Part shown: positions 10,541 to 22,378 of the stretch, piece after piece
Layout of the letters: every line of letters starts with the position of its first letter
How positions within the stretch are numbered: position 1 is the stretch's first letter
Source of the DNA: Plasmopara viticola
Taxonomy: Eukaryota; Oomycota; Peronosporomycetes; Peronosporales; Peronosporaceae
DNA length: 64,000 nucleotides
Direction: 5' to 3'
Assembly (NCBI GenBank): GCA_001695595.3
Contig: MBPM02000007.1
Location: 1,054,001-1,118,000, forward strand
The notes under the pieces: generated by a model
What the model was told of the DNA's origin: nothing
Database searches by the model: none
The model's input: only the letters and a program-made list of their open reading frames with translations
Position numbers and translations under genes: made by a program

Positions 10541-12590
10541 ATTGCAGAAAAAACAGGAGTTGAATCCCACTTTTCGTCACCAATGCTCGTCATTATTTGA
10601 CCCGTTTATTACACATTTCATACAATAAATATCATTGATCCAGAAAAAGACACGTTATTTTGTCAGCGAAACCGAATTGGCATGATGTGGGGGAAATATG
10701 ATTCAAACATTTTTTCGGAACCGCAATTTGATACATGTACGCGGCCAGTACATGTCATTTGAGGTTGGGTCAGCTTATGACCTCTAAAAAACTCTTAAAT
10801 TATTTGGCGCATCCCAATAGTCATGATCCTTGTTAATACATAGCCCCCACATTTAACTCGCAACTGTATGCCTCCCACTAGGTTAGTCCCGTTAGTGCTT
10901 CTTGTTTTAAAACATCTTCGTGCAATACCAAATTTTAGGATATTAAGCACTAACTCATAGCGGCCATATATACATTTTTTTCTCTCTCTTATTGACTATT
11001 CCGTCATCCGACGACGCCAAGCAAAACCACCCTGCTTCGAATTCTGAATCATTTAAACGTGTTTTAAGTAAGGCAAGATGCTTGATTATAGGTCCTTGGG
11101 TGCCACCAGTATCACGATTAAACAACGCTCACCATTATGTATCTCTTTTTATGGGCAATGAACGACTGACTTAGTGCCAGTGCTGAAGAAATTGAAAGCC
11201 AAACTTGGAGGTTATAGTATTGAATCTTGATAGAGCATTAAGTAATTGCTAATCGTCTCCAAATGAAAGCGATTGAGTATTAAATTTATTAGAATGAAAC
11301 ATAAGCAGATTGTAAACTGTAAACTGTAAACTACAAAGTGCCGGTGCCCGTCCTCGTCAATTTGTTGTCATCTTGAATCTTGCTACACTACTGATCTATA
11401 TCTAAGCTAAGCTTATCCAAACATCACACAGATTTATGCCAAATTATCCTACCCTCTATCCTTCGATTTTAGCTTGAAGTACCTGACCTGCTCTGGGTTG
11501 CTGTTGTACGTCCGTCTGTAGCACGCTTGGTAACTACGTCGGCAAAAACGCGCTTTCGCCTCCATGGCTGTCTGTGAAAATTGATTGATATCCTTTGCTA
11601 CGAAAAGCTCTGATAGTCGATTAAGGATGACAAGATTGCCTTCTATGTGACTCCAATCCAGTATGTTAATAAAACGCTATACTCGGCGTTATTTCACACT
11701 CTCTTGATCAGTATTTATTCATGCATAGGCCATTTCAGCTGAGTTAAAGTGCGCTGGCGGTTTGGTTTCAGGCCAGGCGTCTTGAATTTAATTAAATCAT
11801 GCATTGGCCTAGTCGCTATGCTGGTGTCACCTTAAGAAATCGCAAGCGCTCGTAACAACCACGTATGTATGTCTAGGACTTACAAAGGTCTTTTTACAAA
11901 GGTTTTTCGAGGGCAGCGTTTCAACTGCTGCAACGGACGACAGCATTTTTAACGGTTATAGATTGTCAAAGGTAGATGACAGGGATCTACGATGATCAAT
12001 ATGAGCAATTAACAGCTAGCAGATAAGTTAATCGATCAAATCGTAAGAGTAGGCTGTGCAATGCTCCATCCAGTGTGCGATCAAATAAGAACAAGGGTAG
12101 GTTTTACAGTCTATAGTGCTTTTTGTATGGTAGACCGCACGCATCATTACTGTATTTAACACGATCAATTTCATTTTGGATAAAGTCTTCGCTATCTCGA
12201 GAAATATCAACTGCAGCGAACGTATTTAGGAACGCCTCTAATGACCCCATTGAAGGTATTTTTGGGTACGTTCCAATAATCATGGCGACAAGAGATAAAC
12301 AAATTTCATTACACATTAATCCAGCAAGTTGACAAGATAATGTCATGATATTTGGAACGTTTCTATAGTGTACTAAACTAGATCAAAATTGTAATTTGAG
12401 GACTCAGAGTCGCAGCAGGCATACAAATATCAGTCACATAGTTGAGCTGAAGATGCCTTCAGAGAAAGCACTGAAATCCCTTTACTTTCATAACGGGCCA
12501 GTTCGTGTAGTGGAGCTACTACCTCTGCACAAAGTCAATAACGAATCCTGCCGTGGTCGAAAACTGACAGGTGACGCTATTTGCGGGAAT
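10541..12590. other. Non-coding stretch, nothing recognised
   Basis: AT-rich intergenic DNA. The only clear local pattern is a three-fold tandem heptamer TGTAAAC at 11311-11331. Short frames such as 12104-12346 (-) have no recognisable domain. Confidence 0.4.
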
Positions 12591-12599
12591 TGCTAAAAA

Positions 12600-15500
12600 A
12601 AAAGTCGATAGCTTGCGATAAATGCCGAAGGCACTGTCGTGAGGAGATCGTCACAATACCTAGCCATAAGACCAAGGAATGCGAAGCCAATAATAGAAGG
12701 AAGACAAGACCTTGACGAAGGCCAATGCAAATTGGGAGAGACGGTAATATTGGGTGGCGGATAGCCGCAAGGATCGCTAGCTTGACAGTGGTGCCACCAA
12801 ATCGGTATGAAAGATGTGAAGCAGATCGGATAAACCCGTGACCTCAATCAGGCGCAACTGTCATATCGGCTACGACCCTTTAAAGAGTGAGAAGTAAAAA
12901 ATGCTAAGACCGAAAAACATGAAAGGCCAAAAGCAAACCTAAAACAGCAAAGTGTTTCAAACCCATTTTTTTCTTAGAAAAGGGCTAAAGGGAATCCTCT
13001 CAGCTAGAATAGAGCCCAATGGTGGCGGCTGCTGAAATGGGCCCAGGAGAACTTTGAGGGTAGAAATAGCAGTAATGCTCAATCCTCACCCGAGTAAATT
13101 TCCATCGTAATGAGAGAGCGCCGATGCGTTGTTTAGCTGCACCAAGTCTTCATTGTGAAATCTTAGCAGTAAATTGCGGGTGGATTGCAGTCTGTCAAGT
13201 AATTCAAGTCATTACCACTAGAATGGCTTAAACCTTCATCAGCATAGATCTTGAAAGAAGTGTTGTATGTGGAGCACTAAAACAGCCTCGACTTTCGCAT
13301 TAACTTCGATGGTGACTGACAGAAGTGGATACCATTCCGGTGCATCCGCAAGCAACAAAGTACCGCTACTCGCACAGTGTGGAAAGCCACAAATTAAATG
13401 TAATCGTAACGTGACTTGGCATGGTCGGTTATTTCAATTTTGGAAAAGAAACTGATTTCCATCCCAGTGTGGTCCAACAAAAGCTTCGAAGAGCTTTTGG
13501 TCATTTAAACCAATTTTGAGTCGCGAAATCGCAATACCAGAATCAGTGTGGCGCAATTTCCAAACCTCCACAACCACCATGGCAGGTTGGTGTTGTGACG
13601 GTAAGGTGCTGAAGACGATAAGCGAGAAATAAAGAGTTGTGCTGGAACCGGTAAAGACGGTCGGAGTAGACTGGCAAGACATGTTGACTCAGTTTGTAGT
13701 CGCGGGTCCACATAGTCGTATCAGGTTTACCTTAGACTCCTAGTCTAGAAAGGGGCAATGTCGGTGATTCAACCTTTTATAAAAAATGTCGGTTTCTGGT
13801 CACACTTGGCTCAGATACTTCATGAGCTTTAAACGTTCAGGTGTGATGTGCGTCGTGAAACTTCGGCGCTTGACCAGGCCCGATTGGATAGGGGTTTAGT
13901 GAACGCAGCAGAAAGCCGGCCTTGTCCAAGAAATTAGTGCAGAATGCGCGCTTACAAGCCGCTCGGATCCAGATTGGCTTAAGATCGGGAAGGATTTGCG
14001 TGTTGAGCACACCGTGAATAGTTGCGCCGGTCGAAAACGTTCTTAGGCAGCTAATAATTTAAATATCCCCGAGGCCCTGTAGATCCGGCTAGAGTATTAC
14101 CACAGTTGCCGTAGATAATATCCACATTATTTAAAATGGGCGTGGTTAGCCTGTCAGATTTGACTTGAAGCCTTGTGAAAATTTTCAGTATGCCATATAA
14201 AGAGTACAAAGTACCAGTTGGTCCGGGCCGATAGAAATTGAGGCTTGAAGAATTTTAAAGTCTTCGTCCCAAGGCGGGATTACTAAATCGAAAAGTCGAA
14301 AATACAGGTCCGCTTGAGATGGTGAATTTGTCGGCATCCTGCCAGCTAAAATCACTTTGCATAGCATGTGAAGTTGACGACTCTTAATTAAGTCTAAAAT
14401 AGGCGCCAAATTTTGACCATTTTGACTTTTGAAAAAACCACTTTTCGCGGGATAGAACGTTGGAAGACTTTAAGCAACACATGAAGCGTGAAAGTATTCG
14501 TGAAAGTTGATCTTGAAAGCTAATGGACGAAATATAAGAAACACTGGTCGTGTACCATAAAACGGGTAGGATAGCTTGTTGAAGAATAACAACTTGTCTT
14601 CGTAAAGTCCATGCGCGGTGAAGCCAAAGCGAAAACCGGTCTCCCATTTCCACTATAAGATGCTGGAGTCGATTGGCATCTGAAAGTGTTGGTCCTTAAT
14701 AAATAGCCCAAAGTTTGGTGCAGGCATTATTGTCTACCACGATAATTTCGAGTGGTAAAAGGTTTTGTCGTAATGGCTCATTTTCCACAGTTAGGCTGGG
14801 AAGGGAAGGATTTCTGTCTACGCCGTGTTAAGACTTAGAAAGTTCTCCACCAATTATAAGAAGAACTGATATGGCGTAATGCATGAATAAGTCCGATGTA
14901 GTATGGATCAAATTATTGAGTGATTCGGAGCCGCGAATTGAGTGAGTATTACTAATTAAGTGAGTGACCGATTTATTTTGGATACCAAAATTTTGAAGTC
15001 GAACTCGAAAAATAATTGAGCAAAGGCTCAATAAAGAGCACAAATAATGCTGGCGATAATACGTCCCCTTGACAGACCCCCGCGCCTAGTTCAGATGGGT
15101 CAAGTGGTCGGCCATTTAACATCAGAATTGCTAGGGTACTCTGAAATAGGACTCGTATCCGCAAAATTGGTCCCCAAATTCATAGAGCATTAAAATCCCA
15201 TCAAATGTGTTTCATACGACACTATCAATAATTTTAGCGAAATTTAGTAAATTGGCGCCAGCCGGGGAATTCCCACCTCTAAATAATTGGGTCAAAGCTT
15301 GAAAATGTTAGTGTGCGTGGCAAATATCCCAACCCGGTACAAATCCGTATTGGTCCGAGTGAAGTAATTTTCCCAATACGGAGCCGAGCCTTTGGGCAAA
15401 AAATTTGGGCCCTATTTTAGCGTCCACATTAGGAAACGAAATTGGCCGATAGAATTGGGCCGATTTGAAGAATTTCGTTTTGGTTTGCTATGGCCGAATT

Positions 15501-18200
15501 CTCTCGAGAGTGGACAGTTAATCCCAGACCAGTACAAAAAAGAGAAACAAGTTGACTCAAGGTCTTCGATTAAATCGACCAGGATGGGCGTCTTGTGAAG
15601 AAAGGCTGGCGGTCTGAAGAAAAATTTAGAGCAGCGCTAAGTGGATTTCAATTCGACAGTAAATTTCTGCGTGGACGAACAGTAGTTTTATTTATTCAGC
15701 TTCTCTAAAATGGGTTTTTGCAATAGCGGATGGACACGAGATGGTTCCTGAGCGTGCGGATGATAAATTTTTTTTACTTTAAGGTAAGGATTCTCGAGCA
15801 CTCGCATGCGTTAATCTTTTTTCTTCAGGAACAACTCACGCGGAAAAAATAGAATCTTTTCGTCAAAAAAGAAATCCCAAATTATATGTTATTCATTTTG
15901 GAGCCCAAAAAGAGTTTACTAATCATTTAAGGAGTTGTGCAGATACCCTCGGGCTTCTAGCAGCTGGGTCACCCGAACTGAGGATTTCCATGGGGCCCAT
16001 TTTGACGGCCTGAAAATTGAACGATAATGTCGAAATAAATACCGGAATGGTCGCCTATTCCAGCCAAGCCTTTGAAATCATAACGAAATTTCTGGATATC
16101 CGAGTGAAAAAAAGTTGAGAGCTGACTTATTTTAGTCAATATTCGAACTTGACTCGGGCCGGGTATTGAAGTCGCCCAGGGTCGACCAAACGGATTAAAT
16201 TTCTCCAGTCGAGCGATTTTTTGCGCCCTTGAAGACGATTTCTATCGCCGTGTCGAATACGATCCAGTTGGCTGGAAATCACGGCATTATAGTCGCCCAT
16301 AGCAATATGGTGACCATATTCTTCAAAAGGAAGAAGATTTTTTTTAAAAAATCAACTCGGGGTTCCGACTGAACTGGAGCGTATAGTACGTGATTATCGC
16401 GTCAAAATTACATCGGACTAGGAGAATCCAGGAGAGTAAATCGATAGAAGTGATGTGTCGGCGTGTTACGCCTAAAAGGTTGTAGATTGGGCAAGTATGT
16501 GTTGATAACAAATCAACACCAGCTTGGCCTGAAAAAGGGTTCATATCAATATGAGATCATAATGTAGAGATTAGCTGGGAAGCTATTTTCAAAAAATTGG
16601 GTTCTATTTAGGCTTTTGGTACCCGTAAGTTTTGTTTCTTGAATTTCCTCGATGTGAAAACTGTTAACTAATAAATAAGGGTTCGTTGTGATATATTATT
16701 TAAAACCATATGCATTAATTGATTATCCCTGTAGGGTCCATTGCACCTAACTGGTAAATGAAAACCTGAGGGTCCACTTAAGTGACCTGTTTGCGCGGAT
16801 ATTCAAATGTTTTGCGTAATAATTTGGGGCCAAAATTCTTTCCATCAAGGGAGAATTTATTATGGCGGCCAAAGTCGTCTTACCCCATAATAATAACGAT
16901 AGGTGGGGCAGTGCCGATGCTGCCTTCCTGAGAACTGCACTTGATCTAAGTGGGTAAATACAGATACTAGGTGCAATATTTTGCAGAGCTAGGTTGGCCT
17001 CAGCCTGTATTAACCTCTACCCGAATTGGGTCTGTTCCAGGCACAATTTACCTAAAACTGACTGGAAGTCAAAATCGGTCTGGCTTGGATAAATTGTTGA
17101 AACACGGCCGGACATTGATATATCGTCTGACGATGAATAGTCGCGTGTGCCCAACTCTCGGAGAACCGCACGACCAAAAACCTTTGACCTAAGGTGGAAA
17201 AAATTGGCATCTACTTCCGCAACGAGTATAATTAGAAAGAGACTTGGACCGTTGATAGTAGTATGCCCGGGGCAGTGTTTTGGGTAAAAGTTCTCAAAAC
17301 CCTCAATGACCGCGCAGAATTGAAAAAAATAAGTTTTTTGCGTTGCCTTGGTATACGGTCCCATTTGATATTTCTTCGCTCATCCTCGAGACCTTTACAT
17401 AAGACGCCGTAGACTGAGGTGGGTCTATAGTTGGGTCCCAGAAAAAACCGGCGGAATAGGTCCCTCCAAACCTATACTGAGCCACTCATTATAGTTTATG
17501 GTGGAATTTTTTGTTAGGAGGAAGGTGAACGCCGTATTACACTGTCGGGGTGGCGACAGTACCAAAGATCAATTGTTTTGCCCCAAAAATGTGTGCAGGC
17601 AAAATGTTAGCCGCTGTAATTGATCCTGCCAAAATTTTATGGCTTGCCTTCATTTGGCCGAACTGATTTTGGTCTAGCCATAATTATAGGCTTAATGTCT
17701 GCCATTGAGAAAACTGGACCAAGTTCTGAATTAGAATGATCCCCACTATGTGGCTCGCATTCCAACTTAGAATCGCCACTCTTTGCCAAATGGCCTCTTT
17801 AGTCGTTCTCACTATCATACACTGGTGGATTGCTTCCAGCATCATCTAAATTGCGACTTGGTTCTTCAGGCTCAGATTTGCGAATTTTGCCTTTTTCTTG
17901 ATTTCTTAATTAAGGGAGTGACCACATTATTGTAAGCCCTATTACGGTGGTGAACTACCGAATAGCCGTAGCCCGAAAACTGGATTTTTTTTGAAAAGGG
18001 ATTCGGTTATCCAGCACGACTGAGACCGGAGATGTTTTCTGGTTAAAATATACCTGGCGGCTGCGTGAACGAAGACCACCAATAACATTTGCCGATGTAA
18101 CAAATCGCTGGTGGTGTGCCTTTTTGGGCAATTCAGTCATAAATGAAGTTGTCCGTGGCGTCATCTGGTAGGCGCTGATGTCCACGTAATACTAGTGCCT
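12600..18200 (-). mobile_element. Heavily decayed L1-like non-LTR retrotransposon
   Basis: Fragments of a LINE polyprotein read on the minus strand in the expected order, broken by many stops and shifts. An endonuclease piece with IQETKLT lies near 16630, and a second with MGDYNAVISSQLDRI near 16300. A reverse transcriptase piece with IIDSVVWNTFDGILMLYEFG lies near 15200, followed by GVCQGDVLSPALFVLFIEPLL at 14973-15164. Further 3' fragments reach about 12600. The part above 17000 may hold an ORF1 remnant (short frames at 17017-17364 and 17955-18185) but is not recognisable. The boundaries are approximate. The element is long dead. Confidence 0.65.
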
Positions 18201-19650
18201 ATACTCAGAATTAGACTGAGCTTTAAATTTGGGACCGCAAATGGTCACAGTTTCTCCACCCAACTTTCTGCACACCTCCCGATCGGTGCGCTGAAAAACG
18301 AATTCCAGCATTATAAATTGCTCTCAAGTCTTAAAGATGGGCCAAACTAAATGACCACAACGGTGTCTGCGGCTTTAAATCGAGCGAGGTTATTATTACT
18401 GTATCAGAAAAACTTGACGTAAGTTTCCTAGCCGGAAACCACATTAGAAGGCATAGCTTCGGAGAGGTACTCCAGCTTAAGCCGCGCAGCGTTTATCTAC
18501 TGGGTAATCAGCAAAGCAGCTTCCACCTTTTCAAAAAAAGCATAAAACAAATGTGAAAATTCGGCTCTTGGTGCAGCATTTTGCCATGTCTGGCGCCATT
18601 TTTTCTTCCTTTGGGGACCCGTCATGTTCAAGCAGGTAAAAATTACCTTTACTGTTTTTGTTGTTTGTTCTGGTTTTGTATCACAAAAACGATTAGTAAA
18701 AATAGAAAAACGGAAAGCAATTACTGCGTCTCTAGTGCAATTAGCACCTGAGCAAATGCTTGTCAAAAGGTACCTGAATCTCCGAACACAGTGTTAGTAT
18801 GCACGCCCTCTTCCACTCCGCGTGTAATTAAACTTTTCGCAGACTTACGTCAGTACGGCCTAGCGTCCTGATAAGCAAATTTAATCGCAATGTAGTTTGT
18901 AGCAATTCCAGTCAAACCTTTTGATAAGACTAAGATCACTTAGTTTTGCCGTTTAGCAGGGACGAACCTACAGTAGAAAACTATAAGCGCCTTATTGTCT
19001 AGTAAACGTGATGTTCGGAAGCTGTTTGGTGCGACCCATTAATCAGAGGGAGGCGGAGCAAGAGCGTGTTGACGGCTGAAAAAGTGGGTGAGCAAGCTTG
19101 GGCTTGTCTCTGTCCACTTAAGGTGTAGCTGGCAAATTGCAGAATGGCGACAAGACAGCGGACCAATTGCCTACATGGTCTTAAAAACCAGACGATCGGA
19201 GCAGCCGCGCTAACGTTTAGTACCTAGACAGATCGGGTGAACAGGATCAAGAAATAACTAACTGAGATCCTAAGACCACTTTCTCCACCACAACGCAATT
19301 CAGCTAGTGACGTTCTCCAGCATACAACCGAAAGACGTTACTGCTAAAAAAAAACAATTTGTGACCAGAAATGCTGAACGCCACGTGAGCGCAAAGCCGC
19401 TTACCACTCTCTTCTGGTGTACCTGGCTCAACCTTCTCTGGTATGCAAACATTCATATTTAACCCATTGAGACACAGACCTGATATATGAAGAAACGACT
19501 CGTTATTGAGTGTTTCCAAAGAATTTACCTTCGGTATTCAGGCGATGATGAAAACATTACAGTGCTGCAGCGCACACAAAAGCAATAAGATGATTAGTGC
19601 TTTTGGTTACTATATAGGATCCTTTTAATCGTTGACCGACCCGTGGTATC
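18201..19650. other. Non-coding stretch, nothing recognised
   Basis: Short frames only (for example 18497-18766 and 19304-19519 on the minus strand), none with a domain I recognise. The stretch lies between LINE and Gypsy relics and is probably decayed transposon DNA. Confidence 0.35.
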
Positions 19651-19789
19651 CTAAATAAACTAACTTTGCTATATATCCTCGACGATATCTTATGATGATG
19701 ATCGATTAAGTCAACCGCAACCTTCATAAAATTACAGCTAGCGCTCTTTAGCAGCCGATGGTGTGATGCATTCTTGACAAGTACTCAAA

Positions 19790-19990
19790 TTCTTAATAAA
19801 TATTAGTCGAGCTCGTTTTGTGCCCAAAATCCGCTTTTTCTTGCGGTAATCGATACACATTTGAATGTCGACTCTGTTCTATTTAATGATCACGGCAATA
19901 GGTGACTACATAAGACCTGAATGATGTTTGCCGCATCAGTATCCTTGATCGATTCTAAAATTACTTCGCTATTCTGCGAAGCAACTTTTT
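19790..19990 (-). mobile_element. Relic of a Gypsy-type reverse transcriptase
   Basis: Read on the minus strand, a broken frame gives DAANIIQ followed by IQMCIDYRKKK. This matches the order of the Gypsy segment where a GIIxPS-like motif precedes a CVDYRxLN-like motif. Stops and frame changes interrupt it and the rest of the polyprotein cannot be followed. The call rests on about 40 residues only. Confidence 0.4.
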
Positions 19991-20199
19991 TCTCTCGCTA
20001 TGCTACTGGTCCAACATTTTCCACATTATTACCACAGCAGACCATCCCGCAGCCAGTAGCAGGACACTGGCTTTCCCCATCAGCAAAATGTTGCGGATTT
20101 GATTTAATTTGCCACAATCTTGAAACTCTCTTTTGGCGCACTTCAGCCTCAGAAGTCAATCAGTTTTTTTTGGAATTACATCTATTGTGGCCATGACAG

Positions 20200-22378
20200 G
20201 TCAACATCAGTCGTTCGAAAACCTATACGCATAGATCTCCCTTCTGCGTAAATTCAGACTTGTTCGTAAAGATCTGCTTGTAAGATTTCCTCTGCGTGAA
20301 TTTGTACCTGTTCGCTATCAATTAAAACACCTTTTTCTACCAGCTGAGGTGTATTGAGGCGGTGATCGACTCAACCATCTAATCACTGAACCACTTAGGC
20401 TATTTCGCTTTGTGTATTGGCTTGACTTTACTGTTCAACACCTTAACGATCTGGCTCATTCATAATGGTTGATGTTTTGTTTGCTTTAGCATACTATTTG
20501 GTGATTTCGGAGAAGATTGATCATCTCGTCGATCGGCTTATTTATCGATTACTCGATCCATCTAAAGTATCCTTGGTAGCTTTAAAAACCAAGTTATGCA
20601 ATATTTCGTCTCTGCACAATTCGACAGTTTCAGCACCTATTTGCCTTGGCAAAAGAACTTTGCACAGCTGCATCCCCATGTGAGTATGCCGAGAGATACA
20701 TCGTAGGATCACTGACGCTCGTAACGTTTAAAAATCTACGCATCTGGGGTTTCATCTACCGCAGGGATCCACTACAGTTCGAAATTGGTGAAAATTGATA
20801 GATCTCATGCAGCGGCACTTTGATAAAGCGAGCATTCGCCATCTATGCTCCTTTGTACATGATTTCCGTATAGCGACAGTCGTCAATTTAGCTGAAGTCA
20901 GACCTTATTGGGTATGCACGTCCTTCTACCAGCCAAAAACATGACCAAGTGAGTTATTGTCGACCTGAGCTTAAGGCTATCTTATTTGGGACTCGATCAT
21001 GAAGATCAGAAAAGAGAAGGCACCTATCTTTTGCCTCAATAAATACAATGATCTGAAGTCGTAATTCAGGTAAACCTGGATAATCGAATTGCTCAATTTT
21101 CATGAGCCAGTCCGGGACCGATTAACGCAAGGATATGTTCGGCAAGCTTTTGCCAGCGTGCTAAAAGAACAAGTAAAATTTTAAAGTGCTTCATTATCGC
21201 GTGACGTCAGTAAAGTAGGCTCTTCCTCACCTCGCAGTTCTCAACTACCTAGTGGAACTTAATTGTTTGAGTTAGTGAAGTAATTTCAGCAAATTTGAAG
21301 CGTGACACCGGAAAAGGAGTTGCCAAAAAAACTTATGCTTATATTGATTTATTAGAGTAATCCAACATTAACAATCAGATGCGTCCGACGAAAGCAAGAA
21401 CGTCACAATCTTGAAGTGTAACGATGGCCACTACAGAAGTAAGATTTATACGATTCGGCCTGTGTGTCTGATGACTTACGAGTTGATGTTAATATACTCG
21501 GCAAGTATTTCTAAGTCTTGTCCAATGAAAGTTTACTGGTGTGTCACAAGATTGAATTTAATGTGGCTCTGACCTCATCGAGCGAGGAAGGAGCCAGAAC
21601 AGTCTGGAAATCGTCTGGAATTATCTGCTGGATCGCAAAAGTAGTCCATCTGGCGTATCCATGATTATTGAGCTCCGCAACAATGTAAGTATGACACATG
21701 CTGCTGTTCTTTGCAAAAGTACGTTAAAAGAATTAAAATGATAATTTTAAGTGTAAATACGATGGTGGCGGAGATGCTTGACGAAATACTCGACAACGAA
21801 GAGATGACTAATGTGTTTTGAGCAGTCAATGTGCATCAGAAGAACCTATTTGTAAGGTTCCGAGAACATCTCGTAAGCTTTCTGTTTTATATTGAAATAC
21901 AATAAGGTCTGAATTTGCTACCACAAATTTAAAAATTGAGTTCTCCGTAAGACGCATTTTCTCTGGAGCGAGAAAATTGGGCTCGCCAAAAAATTAGTGC
22001 TATAAATTTTGCGAAAACTGCTTTATTACTTGTTTGCAGTAAAAGTGTAAAAGACGGTATGCGTGTGTAGCAGCAGCCAACAAGCACCATTTCAAAGACT
22101 TCTCTCACTGCTCCGATTATACGCTTATTGTTAGCGTACTATCAAGCGACTAATGGGGCTGAGTATAAAGCGGAATATGAGTTCTTCCGGCAAAATCTAT
22201 AATTATAAAAAACACAATACACCATGAAATAAACAATCACGAGTTGAGTATATTGAACTGTCCGCCAAGTCTTCGTCAATTGTCTGTTACGAATCCCATC
22301 TCACGTCTGCATGGCCTATAGATAGAATCTTACAAGCTATAAGAGCTCGAGACGTCACGTGGTAAGGTCCGCATCGCC
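20200..22378. other. Non-coding stretch upstream of the lipid kinase gene
   Basis: No gene recognised. The nearest 200 bp should contain the promoter of the gene starting at 22379, but I see no clear core element. The rest may be old transposon DNA. Confidence 0.35.

Noticed and set aside
11311..11331. Threefold TGTAAAC tandem as a possible CRISPR-like or regulatory array
   Set aside because: Only three contiguous heptamers without spacers; a short tandem repeat. CRISPR arrays are not expected in this genome.
20465..20683. A 72-codon plus-strand frame
   Set aside because: No domain, no repeat support and no flanking gene structure.
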